Source of the DNA: Amycolatopsis mediterranei
GTDB taxonomy: Bacteria > Actinomycetota > Actinomycetes > Mycobacteriales > Pseudonocardiaceae
Direction of reading: 5' to 3'
Assembly (NCBI RefSeq): GCF_026017845.1
Contig: NZ_CP100416.1
Span: 7,063,749 to 7,127,748 of the forward strand
DNA: 64,000 nucleotides
A program made the translations under genes and the position numbers. The notes below the pieces were generated by a model. That model saw only the letters and a program-made list of their open reading frames with translations. It made no database searches and was not told the DNA's origin. Below, piece after piece: positions 43,522 to 51,493 of the stretch; positions within the stretch are counted from its first letter, which is position 1, and each line of letters opens with the position of its first letter.

Positions 43522-45834
43522 TCAGTCGCTCACCTGCTCCTCGCGGTCCGCGATCGCGTTCGCCACGTGCCGAGCACGGACAGTGATAATTCCTTGCTTG
43601 AGCCGGACCGGGACACCGACCGCTTCGAGGGCTTCCTTGACCTTCTCCGCGGTGAGGTTGGCGTAGGGCTCGTAGCCCGGGGCGAGCTTGCGCAGCCGCG
43701 CCCCGACGTCGGTGGCCTTGACGTCGGCTCCGGCGATCACCTCGGCCACGTCGTCGAGCAGATCCCGCACCTGCGGTGCGGCTTCGACCTGCGCGGGCTC
43801 GGCCTTCGCGCCACCGCGGATGGCGACGGCGCGCTCGATCACGGTGGCGGCGTCGTCGCCGTCGATGAAGTGCGTGCGCACGGTCATCGACGACTGGCCG
43901 GCCGGGAGCGGCACCCCTTCCCCGGCCACCACCAACGTGCCTTTGTCCAGGCCGGAGCGCAGTTCGTGCGGCGCCGCGCCACCATCGACGGCCTTGTCCC
44001 CCACCGCCATCCGCGACTGCGACTCGGTGCCCAGCGCCAGCGCGGCCCGGATGTGGGCGCCTTCGCGGACCAGCTTGGGTAGGTTCTGGTCCGTCGGGTC
44101 CTGGGTTCCCTGCCACAGCACGACATTCACCGCCCGGCCCTGGTTCTGGATCTTGCGGGCGGCCATGAAGTACCGGGACTTGTTCGTCTGCCCGCCGTAG
44201 GGGTTCTTCTGGTCGTCGACCTGCGGATTCATGAACGCGTTCTGGGCTTCGTCGACCAGGATCACGATCGGCGCGAACGGCCCGCCGGGCTTGGTCAGCT
44301 CGCGGGGGACCCCGTTGCGGTACTTGTCGCCGTCGAAGGCCAGCAGCCGCCGTTCCATCTCCTCGACCCCCCATTCCAGCAGCTCAGTGGCCGCAATGCA
44401 GTGGGAGTCCGACGGGCCTTCGATCAGGGTTTCGGCGACCGGCTTGAACATCCGCCAGTCACCGATGCCCTTGAGGTCGGCGATGTGCAGGCCCACTGAC
44501 GGGTCCAGGACCAGCCACAACGCCAAAGCGCGCAGGGAGGCGGTTTTGCCCTGCTTGGACAGACCGGTCATCAGCAGGTGGCACTGCAACAGCGCCATCA
44601 GCACCGCGTCCCCGCGCAGGTCCACACCCCAGGGGGCGCGGCCGGTGTAGAGGTCGGCGGTGATGGTCGGGTCGGTGACCAGCGGCGACGGCCCGATCGG
44701 CTGGTCCAGTGCACCGGAGTCGGCGGCCCAGACCCGGATGGTCCGCGGTGAGGGCGGGGTGGTGATGAACACCTCGTGCTCGTGGCGGCCCATGTTCTCC
44801 GCCAGCTTCCGGCGCTTGCGCTTGACCTCCTCGGTGTCCACACCGGAGGGGAGATGCACGTCGAACTCGACGCCGCAGCCGGCCAGCCGGATCGGGGACA
44901 GCATCGCCGCGCCGCCGTCCTCCATCTGCTCGATCTTGCGGCGCAGTTCGGAAATCCGCAGGTCACGCAGGGCGGTGACGACGATCGACGGGGTGATGAT
45001 GACGTCGTCGACCAGCCGGGCCGAGGCGGGACGGAACATCTGCGGGACCGACTGCGAGCGGCGGCCGAGGTTCCACAGGTAGGTCAGCGCCCCGGCGGTC
45101 CCGGCGACGGTGAGGAACATCCCGTAGGTGATGACGAACCAGATGCAGAACCCGATCGCGTCGATGACCCCGATGATCGGGTCCAGGACCCCGCCGTGCC
45201 CGGCCACCGCGAGGATGATCCCGAGGACCAGCAGCAGTACAGCGACCGACAGCGTTGACAGGGCCACCGCCTTGGCCAGCTGGACCGGGGACTGAATCCA
45301 GTCCATCGCCCGGTCGTGGCGACGCTGCTTCTCGGTGACGTCGCGGGCCTCCCACTCGGCCAGCTTCTCGTGGTCCCCGGCCAGCTCCGCCGCCCGCATC
45401 ATCCGTTCGTAGCGGGAGGACCCGTGCGTGTCGCGCCACCGCTTCACCGCCGTCACGGCCCCGAGCGTCGGGTACACCAGGACGTTGCGGCCGACGAACT
45501 TGAGCGTGGACACGGTCCGCTCGTGGGTGGCGGCGGTTTTGGCGTGGGTGGTCAGCCACAGGGCCTGCCGTTTGTACTCGGCCATGCGCCACTCCATCTG
45601 CGCCTTCTGGGAGGTGTAGAGACGCCACTGCTCATCCGTGACGATCTCCCCCTCGATCACCTCAGGTCCGGACTCGATCGCGCCGGAGGCGGTGGACCGC
45701 TGCTGGTCAGGGCGGGCGCGCAGGGGGTGGATCGTGGCCAGTTCCCCCGCCGACCCGGCGGTGGACTCGGTGCCGGACTGGCGGGTGGTCTCCGGCGTGG
45801 TCTGGTCGTCGTGGGTGTGGTCGGTGGGGTTCAT
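43522..45834 (-). CDS. traB: FtsK/SpoIIIE (TraB-type) DNA translocase, conjugation motor
   Basis: The 770-residue protein has two membrane helices near residues 190-260 (VAVLLLVLGIILAVAG and FCIWFVITYGMFLTV), a motor domain with Walker A TGLSKQGKTASL and Walker B PIVILVDEAQNAF, and a C-terminal winged-helix DNA-recognition region (VKATDVGARLRKLAPGYEPY). AICEs use a single FtsK-like hexamer to pump double-stranded DNA between hyphae. It is flanked by hairpins on both sides, so it is probably transcribed or regulated as its own unit. Confidence 0.92.
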   Translation of the reverse strand: MNPTDHTHDDQTTPETTRQSGTESTAGSAGELATIHPLRARPDQQRSTASGAIESGPEVIEGEIVTDEQWRLYTSQKAQMEWRMAEYKRQALWLTTHAKTAATHERTVSTLKFVGRNVLVYPTLGAVTAVKRWRDTHGSSRYERMMRAAELAGDHEKLAEWEARDVTEKQRRHDRAMDWIQSPVQLAKAVALSTLSVAVLLLVLGIILAVAGHGGVLDPIIGVIDAIGFCIWFVITYGMFLTVAGTAGALTYLWNLGRRSQSVPQMFRPASARLVDDVIITPSIVVTALRDLRISELRRKIEQMEDGGAAMLSPIRLAGCGVEFDVHLPSGVDTEEVKRKRRKLAENMGRHEHEVFITTPPSPRTIRVWAADSGALDQPIGPSPLVTDPTITADLYTGRAPWGVDLRGDAVLMALLQCHLLMTGLSKQGKTASLRALALWLVLDPSVGLHIADLKGIGDWRMFKPVAETLIEGPSDSHCIAATELLEWGVEEMERRLLAFDGDKYRNGVPRELTKPGGPFAPIVILVDEAQNAFMNPQVDDQKNPYGGQTNKSRYFMAARKIQNQGRAVNVVLWQGTQDPTDQNLPKLVREGAHIRAALALGTESQSRMAVGDKAVDGGAAPHELRSGLDKGTLVVAGEGVPLPAGQSSMTVRTHFIDGDDAATVIERAVAIRGGAKAEPAQVEAAPQVRDLLDDVAEVIAGADVKATDVGARLRKLAPGYEPYANLTAEKVKEALEAVGVPVRLKQGIITVRARHVANAIADREEQVSD

Positions 45835-45865
45835 CGTGTGGTGCCCTCTCGTGCGTGGACGGGGA

Positions 45866-45936
45866 CCGCACGCGCGGGCAGGACCGAACCCCTGCAGCAG
45901 CAGCGCGGGAGGGGTTCGACCCTGCCCGCGGTGCGG
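45866..45936 (-). terminator. Large imperfect hairpin before traB
   Basis: GGGCAGGACCGAACCCCT (45876) faces its near complement (45910-45927) with two mismatches; outer arms CCGCAC/GTGCGG extend it. It lies between the Spd-like gene stop and the traB start and could be a strong attenuator. Confidence 0.75.
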
Positions 45937-45942
45937 GGTGGG

Positions 45943-47127
45943 TCAGTCGCTACCGCCGGACTCGGCCAGGTAGCGGTTACGCAGCTCGGTCGCGGGCTTC
46001 TTGCCGCACCGCAGCGTCTTGCGGATCGATTCGCCGTTGGCCGGGTCGAACCCGGCGGGCGGGTCCGCGACCGCGGCGGCGAACTCCTCGGCCAGCTGCG
46101 CGAAGCTGCGCCGCTTCGGCTCCGGGATCGTCGCCCGCGCCGTGCGCCGCGTCGTGGTGCTGCGCCGGGCGGCCGGCCGAGTGGCGGGCACCGAGGTCGA
46201 CGCGGGCGGCGGGGCCGTGACCGGGGTGGGTGAGCTGGGGAGCGCGGTGGTGACCGCCTGGGTAGCCTCGCCGGTGGCGGCCTCGGTCCTGCCCTCCCCC
46301 CTCGCAGCGGCCGGGGCCGCCCCCGCGTCCGCGCCGGTGGGCAAGGCGAGCCCGGCGAACGCGGCCAGCAGCCTGGGCAGGCACCGCACCACCGCGACCG
46401 CGACGACCGGGCCGAGCAGATGCAGCACCAACCCCGACACGGTGAAGTCGGCGGCCACACCGGGCAGGTGCGGCCAGGCGTTCATGCCCAACGTGAGGCC
46501 GAGGAACACCCACTCGGTGCGGTCCACCGCGCGGTCGTTGAGCGGGTGCCCGCGGGTGGTGAGGTAGGCGCGGCCGGCCACCACCATCAGCAGCGCCAGC
46601 GAACAGAACGGCTCGGCCAGCCACGCGAACCACCACCGCGGACTCCCCGCCGGAGCGCCTTCGGCCGCGAACGCCTGCACCCCGGCGGTCGACCACGCGA
46701 GGGCGAGGGTCAGCGACACCAGCGCCACCGCGAGGATCAGGCGACGCATCCGGGCGTCGCGGTAGGCCAGCACGCGGGGGTCGCGGTCCAGCCGCCACAG
46801 CGCGGCGGCCTGCTCGACCGCCTTGCGCCGGGTGCGGACCTTGTCCGTGGTGACCTGGAACGGGGCGGTGTCGGTCTCCAGCGCGAGCAGCTGGTGGGCT
46901 TCGGCGTGCTCGGCCACCCGCCGCCGCACCCGCCGCGTCACCCCCCGCCCCGCACGCTGCGAGGCGGGCTCCGGGTCGCGTGGCGGTTCCGGCGCGTCGG
47001 CGGCGGCGTGGCCAGCCGGGGCGGGCGGGGCGACGGCGGCGAGGTGGCGTTCCAGGGCGGCCAGGCCGCGCCCGACCTCCCCACCGTCGTCGTCGTGGTC
47101 GTCGCCTGCGATCTTCGTGGTACTCAT
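45943..47127 (-). CDS. Spd-like membrane protein (intramycelial spread)
   Basis: The 394-residue protein has an acidic/Pro-rich N-terminus, the AICE-typical VTTDKVRTRRKAVEQAAALWRLDRDPRVLAYRDARMRR, four membrane helices (about 130-250) and a Pro/Ala linker leading to a soluble C-terminus. That layout matches the spread proteins next to tra in actinomycete plasmids. Its start overlaps the upstream gene (ATGA). Confidence 0.72.
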   Translation of the reverse strand: MSTTKIAGDDHDDDGGEVGRGLAALERHLAAVAPPAPAGHAAADAPEPPRDPEPASQRAGRGVTRRVRRRVAEHAEAHQLLALETDTAPFQVTTDKVRTRRKAVEQAAALWRLDRDPRVLAYRDARMRRLILAVALVSLTLALAWSTAGVQAFAAEGAPAGSPRWWFAWLAEPFCSLALLMVVAGRAYLTTRGHPLNDRAVDRTEWVFLGLTLGMNAWPHLPGVAADFTVSGLVLHLLGPVVAVAVVRCLPRLLAAFAGLALPTGADAGAAPAAARGEGRTEAATGEATQAVTTALPSSPTPVTAPPPASTSVPATRPAARRSTTTRRTARATIPEPKRRSFAQLAEEFAAAVADPPAGFDPANGESIRKTLRCGKKPATELRNRYLAESGGSD

Positions 47128-47456
47128 GCCTTGGCCTCCCTCCGGTCGGTGCCCGCAGCCGGGGCCGGGGCACTGCTGGCGGTGCTGGACAGCTGCCGCG
47201 CGGGCGGGGTCGTGGTCACCGCGACCTGCCGGGCCGGGCGGGTGCGCCGGTGCAGCCGGATCTCATTGGCCGCCCACACCCCCGCCAGCACGGCGGAAAT
47301 CAGGTCCAGCCACGGCGACCAGATCTGCCCGGCGACCAGCGGCGCACCCACGCCGGTCAGCTCGATCGCGTGGGCGCTGGTCCACGCCACCGCCACCTCC
47401 GTGCGGGTGCGGCAGCGTGGCGCGGCGGCCGGAGGCGTGTCGTTGAGCTCACGCAT
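47124..47456 (-). CDS. Small membrane protein of the transfer block
   Basis: The 110-residue protein (MRELNDTPPAAAPRC) has two possible membrane segments, around HAIELTGVGAPLVAG and LISAVLAGVWAANEI, and a Thr/Pro/Ala-rich cytoplasmic-like tail. Ribosome site GGGAGGTCGTCC sets the start. It couples to the Spd-like gene downstream, implying a shared role in DNA spread. Confidence 0.62.
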   Translation of the reverse strand: MRELNDTPPAAAPRCRTRTEVAVAWTSAHAIELTGVGAPLVAGQIWSPWLDLISAVLAGVWAANEIRLHRRTRPARQVAVTTTPPARQLSSTASSAPAPAAGTDRREAKA

Positions 47457-47763
47457 GGACGACCTCCCAGTGCATCCGCCCCGGCGGGCCGGGGCTGGGG
47501 TGGGTGTTGTGCGGGTCGAAGAACTGATTGACCGGGCCGCGCGGCGGCGTCGACACATGCCGGGTGGCGTAGGCGTCCAGCCGGGCCATCACCCCGGCCA
47601 AAACCCGGGCTGCCACCACCAGCGGGATCCGGATCAGGTGCAGCACCAGAAACAGCGCCAACGCAGCGAACACCCGCAGCAGCGCCCACGTCCCGTTGCG
47701 CTCCAGCAGCCGGCCCAGCAGCGCCGCACCCGGGTTCGGCGGGAAACCGTCCGGTGTAGACAT
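47449..47763 (-). CDS. Small membrane protein, 104 residues
   Basis: MSTPDGFPPNPGAALL leads into a membrane helix (WALLRVFAALALFLVLHLIRIPLVVAARVLAGV) followed by a Pro-rich tail. It overlaps neighbours at both ends (TGATG above, 8 bases below). Likely Spd-type. Family not recognised. Confidence 0.58.
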   Translation of the reverse strand: MSTPDGFPPNPGAALLGRLLERNGTWALLRVFAALALFLVLHLIRIPLVVAARVLAGVMARLDAYATRHVSTPPRGPVNQFFDPHNTHPSPGPPGRMHWEVVHA

Positions 47764-47993
47764 CACCGCTCCACCCCGATCGCCTGGTCCCACGACCGCG
47801 ATTCGTCGTTGGACATCTCCGCCCACGCCCCGGACGCGGTCGCGGCGGCCAGCGCCAGCGTCGCGTGCACCTGGGCACGTGCTACGACCTCCGGGGTCGG
47901 CGCAACCCAGTCCGTATCGCCCCACGGAGTCACCCGCTGAATGCCTCCGGCGATCAGCTTCTCGGCGATCTTGTAGTGCTCGGGTCCAGTCAT
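47763..47993 (-). CDS. AICE hypothetical protein, 76 residues
   Basis: MTGPEHYKIAEKLIAGGIQ begins a helical protein whose middle (VAPTPEVVARAQVHATLALAAATA) resembles a pattern often seen in AICE small proteins that may bind partners. GGGAGGCGG upstream and the ATGA overlap with the next gene support it. Function unknown. Confidence 0.6.
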   Translation of the reverse strand: MTGPEHYKIAEKLIAGGIQRVTPWGDTDWVAPTPEVVARAQVHATLALAAATASGAWAEMSNDESRSWDQAIGVER

Positions 47994-48157
47994 CGGCCGA
48001 CCGCCTCCCGGGCGCACGGCGTGCACGACGATCCGCCGTTGGGCAGCCTGGTCCCGCAGAAGATGCACTTGCTCGGACCGTTGGGCACGATCACGACCGG
48101 CTGCCTACCGCCGCTGCGGCTCGCGTTGCTGTTGTTGGTGGTGTTTCTACGGTTCAT
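47990..48157 (-). CDS. Small zinc-ribbon protein, 55 residues
   Basis: MNRRNTTNNSNASRSGGR is followed by a ribbon with CIFC and CTPC pairs (SKCIFCGTRLPNGGSSCTPCA). ATG has GAGGAGTCCTGACC upstream, and the stop overlaps the next start (ATGA). Four cysteines point to a zinc-binding regulator or partner of the transfer genes. Confidence 0.6.
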   Translation of the reverse strand: MNRRNTTNNSNASRSGGRQPVVIVPNGPSKCIFCGTRLPNGGSSCTPCAREAVGR

Positions 48158-48159
48158 GG

Positions 48160-48378
48160 TCAGGACTCCTCGGTGGTCGGGTCGAGCCGGTACGGCTCGG
48201 TGCTGGTGGTGTAAAGGAAGCGGAACAGGGCCTGTTGCAACGCCACGAAGTCATCGCCGGAGGCCAGCTCCGGGTAGCGGTGGCGGGCCAGGACGTCGGC
48301 GACGTCGACGACCAGGCCGAAGGTGAACCGGTCATCGTCGTCCTTTGCGGGCAAGGGATAGCGGCGATCTCTGCTCAT
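48160..48378 (-). CDS. AICE hypothetical protein, 72 residues
   Basis: MSRDRRYPLPAKDDDDRFTF with helices around VVDVADVLARHRYPEL; no recognised motif. Start chosen by AAAGGACACTTCC. It begins the chain of five tiny genes running down to 47124. Confidence 0.55.
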   Translation of the reverse strand: MSRDRRYPLPAKDDDDRFTFGLVVDVADVLARHRYPELASGDDFVALQQALFRFLYTTSTEPYRLDPTTEES

Positions 48379-48461
48379 CGCGGAAGTGTCCTTTCCGGAC
48401 GATCGCGGTTTCGGGCGAGAGTGAGCCCCGTAGGCGGGCGCCAGATGCGTCAGTGGCGGCG

Positions 48462-48842
48462 TCAGGCCGCGGGGCCGTTGGCGAGGCGCGCCCACTCGCT
48501 GTCCCAGTCGATGCCCTCGCAGCCCCGCGGGACCAAGGCCTCAGCGGCGGCCAAGAGGCTTTCCACGGTGCCGCGGGGCAACGCCACATCCGCGCAACCG
48601 GCGGGGGTGGTCAAGGTGAGCAGTAGGTGGCCGAAGGTGCCGCCGGTGTCCGGGCGGACCACCACGTCACCGTCGCCGGCCGGTTCGGACAGGCCGGTGG
48701 CCAGCAGCTCCCGGGCGAACAGCCACTCGTGCCCGGCGATCAGCAGCGTGATCGCCCATGGATCGGCCGGGTCGTAGAGCAGTGCCACCGGCACCGGGCC
48801 GCGCCCGTTCACCACCGCGTCGGCGGGGTAGATCAGCTCCAC
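48462..48842 (-). CDS. SsgA-like (SALP) protein
   Basis: The 126-residue frame has PVPVALLYDPADPWAITLLIAG followed by WLFARELLATGLSEPAGDGDVVV, the core pattern of SsgA-like proteins that control septum placement and cell-wall growth in actinomycetes. It ends VPRGCEGIDWDSEWARL. The GTG start overlaps the Nudix gene. An element-borne copy could modulate sporulation septation or spread; that is inference. Confidence 0.75.
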   Translation of the reverse strand: MELIYPADAVVNGRGPVPVALLYDPADPWAITLLIAGHEWLFARELLATGLSEPAGDGDVVVRPDTGGTFGHLLLTLTTPAGCADVALPRGTVESLLAAAEALVPRGCEGIDWDSEWARLANGPAA

Positions 48843-49357
48843 AGGTCCCAGCTCCCCGGCGAGTCCGGGCCGAAGCCGTAGCGGCGGGCCGCGTCGAAGA
48901 GGATGTCGGCGTGGTCGAACGCGAACCCGCCGCGGTGAGCGACCCGGGCCGCGGTCGGAAGCGGCATCCAGGCCGCCGACGCCGCGTCGTCCCCGGCCAC
49001 CGGGGCGATCGTGTCCTCGAGCACCGCGCCGTAGGCCACCGACACGTACCGGCCGCGGGCGTCCCGGTCGGGGGCGTCGTAGACCCCGATCCGGTCGAGC
49101 ACCACCCCGGACAGGTCCAGGCCGGTTTCCTCGGCCGCCTCCCGGCGGGCGGCCTGCTCCGAGGACTCACCGGCATCGACGTGCCCGCCGGGAAGAGCGA
49201 GCTTGCCCTTGTCCGGGGCCCAGCCGCGCTCGATCAGCAGCACGTGCCACACACCCTCGTGCACGGCGAACAGGGTCACGTCGGCGGCGTAGAACACCGG
49301 GTCCCGGTCATCCAACCGGGCAGCGACCTTGGCCGCGAGCGATCCAATCCACGACAT
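48833..49357 (-). CDS. Nudix hydrolase (possible Pif-like immunity factor)
   Basis: The Nudix box is complete: GGHVDAGESSEQAARREAAEETGLDL near residues 56-81. The first 50 residues include the strand DVTLFAVHEGVWHVLLIERG. In the AICE pSAM2 a Nudix protein, Pif, blocks redundant transfer from donors; location near the transfer block fits such a role, but that is inference. CGAAAGGAC upstream supports the start. Confidence 0.87.
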   Translation of the reverse strand: MSWIGSLAAKVAARLDDRDPVFYAADVTLFAVHEGVWHVLLIERGWAPDKGKLALPGGHVDAGESSEQAARREAAEETGLDLSGVVLDRIGVYDAPDRDARGRYVSVAYGAVLEDTIAPVAGDDAASAAWMPLPTAARVAHRGGFAFDHADILFDAARRYGFGPDSPGSWDLWS

Positions 49358-49396
49358 AGCGACTGTCCTTTCGGGAAAAGAGCTGGCAGGGGGGAT

Positions 49397-50080
49397 TCAG
49401 GCGGCGGCCCGGACGGCGGGGCCAGCCAGCAACGCGGTGACGTACGAGACGAACGACCGCTCCGCACACGGGTGCGCCGCCCCGGTCTGCGGGTCCCGCA
49501 GCGTCGTGCGCAGCCACAGCGTCAGCCGCGCCACCGACCACCCCTGCGCGCGCCGCCTGGCGATCGCGGCCACCAACGCGTCCAGGAACTCCGGCCGCAC
49601 CCGCGGCGCCCGCACGGCCGCCTTCGCCGCGACCGGGCACGGCCCGGCAAGGTTGGACAGCGGCGGTCGGCTGGTGCGCCGCCGGGATGCCATCTCCGCC
49701 TCCCGCTCGGCCTCGGCCAGCAAACGGACCTGTGCCGCGACGTCGCGGTAGACCCCGGCCCGGCGGCGCATGACCGCGTCGCTCGTGCCGCATGTGAGGA
49801 CCCGGGCATTGGCGGCCAGCCCCCCTGCCAGCATCTCGAACCGGCGCGCCACAGCCGGACCGTCCTCGCGAACCAGCACCAGCGGGTTGCCCTCGGCCAC
49901 CGCGGGCTCGGCCTCGGCCAGCAGCCGCAGCTGCGCCGCAACGTCGCAGTAGACGGTGGCCCGAACCGACACCACGACCTCCGGCAGCCCAGCGGTGCGC
50001 AGGACTTCGGCGTTACGGGTCAGCGTGTCGGCCAGGTCATGGAACCGGGCCGCGGTCACGGTGGTCAGCGTGCGAGACAT
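49397..50080 (-). CDS. AICE hypothetical protein with internal duplication
   Basis: The 227-residue protein holds two copies of a helix, TVYCDVAAQLRLLAEAE and GVYRDVAAQVRLLAEAE, about 75 residues apart, each followed by arginine-rich sequence, suggesting an internal duplication of a helical module. The last 80 residues are basic and may bind nucleic acid. GAGAGGACCGCTC before the ATG is a good ribosome site. No family recognised. Confidence 0.6.
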   Translation of the reverse strand: MSRTLTTVTAARFHDLADTLTRNAEVLRTAGLPEVVVSVRATVYCDVAAQLRLLAEAEPAVAEGNPLVLVREDGPAVARRFEMLAGGLAANARVLTCGTSDAVMRRRAGVYRDVAAQVRLLAEAEREAEMASRRRTSRPPLSNLAGPCPVAAKAAVRAPRVRPEFLDALVAAIARRRAQGWSVARLTLWLRTTLRDPQTGAAHPCAERSFVSYVTALLAGPAVRAAA

Positions 50081-50186
50081 GAGCGGTCCTCTCGTGCGAG
50101 CCGGGAGCAGGCATGGCGCTGCCCTGGGACGAATGCGAAATCTGGAATCTGAGCGCGGAACTGCGCAGGAAAAGGGGTGGTGCTGG

Positions 50187-50423
50187 TCAATCCGCCAGGG
50201 CCAGGTGGGCGTTTTCGATCTCAATGCGAGTGGCGTCCAACGCCGTCAGGAACACCCGAGCCAGGCGCATGGCCTCCATGGAGTGCGGGCCGGAGAATTC
50301 GATCCGTACCGTGTTGTAGGCGACGTCCAGCCAGTGCTCCCGATCCCACGGTGTCGCCGACGCAGGCGGCATCGTGGCCAGCAGGTCAGCGAACGCGGCC
50401 GGGATGAACAAGCGATCCGCCAT
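50187..50423 (-). CDS. AICE hypothetical protein, 78 residues
   Basis: MADRLFIPAAFADLLATMPP leads to helices and a C-terminal MRLARVFLTALDATRIEIE. It follows the 90-residue gene closely, one base after its stop. Cytosolic, function unknown. Confidence 0.55.
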   Translation of the reverse strand: MADRLFIPAAFADLLATMPPASATPWDREHWLDVAYNTVRIEFSGPHSMEAMRLARVFLTALDATRIEIENAHLALAD

Positions 50424-50424
50424 G

Positions 50425-50697
50425 TCAGGCCACCTCCCCCAGTGGGCGCGGGGCCACGATCGGCAGCGTGACCACCGGAGCCATCGGGGCGTCCAGCTCG
50501 GCCAGCGTTTCCTCGATCTCCGCGATCTCCGTGTATAGGTCGGCCAAGTCGGACAGGCTGTCGAAGTTCTCGGCCAAGACGCTGTCACCGGCCAAGACGC
50601 TGTCACCGGCCAGGCCGGTGACGTCGGCGAAGTAGTCGAAGTCCAGCTCAACCGCGTCCATCTCGATCAGGCGGCGACTGGGGCGGGTGGTGCTCAT
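50425..50697 (-). CDS. Acidic AICE protein, 90 residues, with tandem duplication
   Basis: The product (MSTTRPSRRLIEMDAVELDF) is strongly acidic, with the doubled stretch LAGDSVLAGDSV from an 18-bp tandem duplication near 50573-50608, then a Leu/Glu helix. It is the first gene of the leftward operon, beginning just downstream of GntR-type operators. Acidic small proteins of this kind may mimic DNA, which is inference. Confidence 0.55.
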   Translation of the reverse strand: MSTTRPSRRLIEMDAVELDFDYFADVTGLAGDSVLAGDSVLAENFDSLSDLADLYTEIAEIEETLAELDAPMAPVVTLPIVAPRPLGEVA

Positions 50698-50725
50698 CAG
50701 GTGGATCCTTTCGTCTTGGCGAGAT

Positions 50726-50787
50726 CTCCAAACTAGTCTGGATTAGTTCGGAGTTGGTATCGGCCAATTGGGTGAACTAGTTCGGAG
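50726..50787. promoter_or_regulatory. Operator cluster for the GntR regulator
   Basis: TAGTTCGGAG occurs at 50744 and 50778, and its near complement CTCCAAACTA at 50726, the first two forming an inverted repeat. They sit between the divergent starts of the leftward operon and the gntR gene, so binding could control both. Confidence 0.75.
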
Positions 50788-50813
50788 CGATCTCGTTCGG
50801 TAAGGTTTGAAGC

Positions 50814-51161
50814 ATGGACGTTCAGGCGGAACGCGCAGGTCAGGCCACATTCGAGCGGATCGCGCAGCAGCTTCGAGACGAGATCAAGTCGGGAACGCTG
50901 ACGCCGGGGGCTCAGCTGCCGAATCAGCGAGAGGTGGCCGCACGATTTGGGGTCGCGGTGGCCACCGCCCAACGTGCGTTGGGGTTCCTGCAAGAGGAGG
51001 GCTGGATCACGTCTCGGCCTGGCGTTGGACGGGTTGTCGCCGCCACGCCCGGCCGCGAGCCGGCCACACTGGAGCAACTGTCATTGCAGCTCACCGCCCT
51101 GCGGGCCGAGGTGAAGTCGCTGCGGGAGTCCGTTGAGCAACTCCGCGGCGACCGGGCCTAG
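50814..51161 (+). CDS. GntR family regulator of the AICE
   Basis: The 115-residue protein has a GntR winged helix-turn-helix: FERIAQQLRDEIKSGTLTPGAQLPNQREVAARFGVAVATAQRAL, residues 13-56, then a coiled coil (LQLTALRAEVKSLRESVEQLRG) in place of a ligand-binding domain. KorSA-like regulators of AICEs have this short form. It probably represses transfer functions and itself through the nearby operators. Its end overlaps the convergent small gene. Confidence 0.85.
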   Translation: MDVQAERAGQATFERIAQQLRDEIKSGTLTPGAQLPNQREVAARFGVAVATAQRALGFLQEEGWITSRPGVGRVVAATPGREPATLEQLSLQLTALRAEVKSLRESVEQLRGDRA

Positions 51162-51358
51162 TTTGGGGTCAAATCGCGAAGGAACTGCACGACACTGTCG
51201 ATAATCCCGCCGCCATGGTCCGCCGCTGTATTGACCATGTCAGCGGCATCGTGTGGGTGTTTGATCACCATGGCCAGCAGGGCGCACACCGCAACCAGGG
51301 CGATCAGCCTCTTTGTGGCTCCGCCGCCGGTCTTGATTTTGAACGGGCTCTTTGACAT
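51158..51358 (-). CDS. Small single-TM membrane protein
   Basis: The 66-residue product begins MSKSPFKIKTGGGATK and carries a single membrane helix, LIALVAVCALLAMVI, then an aspartate-containing helix and a short tail. TAGGAGACGAG before the ATG supports it. It is convergent with gntR (four-base overlap) and divergent from the TPR regulator. Confidence 0.6.
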   Translation of the reverse strand: MSKSPFKIKTGGGATKRLIALVAVCALLAMVIKHPHDAADMVNTAADHGGGIIDSVVQFLRDLTPN

Positions 51359-51436
51359 CTCGTCTCCTAGCGTCGGGCCGCTTCGGCCAGTCGATGTTGA
51401 TAGCTCCATGAAACAGGTCCCTGAGCTGCGCAAACA

Positions 51437-51476
51437 GGGCACACTAGGGGGCACACTCGTACAGTGGGGGGCACAG
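51437..51476. promoter_or_regulatory. Three GGGCACA direct repeats before the TPR regulator
   Basis: GGGCACAC occurs at 51437 and 51449, and GGGCACAG at 51469, within 60 bases of the ATG of the TPR regulator and inside the divergent region with the small membrane protein. Spacings of 12 and 20 bases are near whole helical turns. Confidence 0.5.
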
Positions 51477-51493
51477 TGGAAGGGGGCGAGCGA

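Noticed and set aside
43424..44374. Arg/Gly-rich frame overlapping the FtsK/TraB gene
   Set aside because: Shadow of the clear translocase frame.
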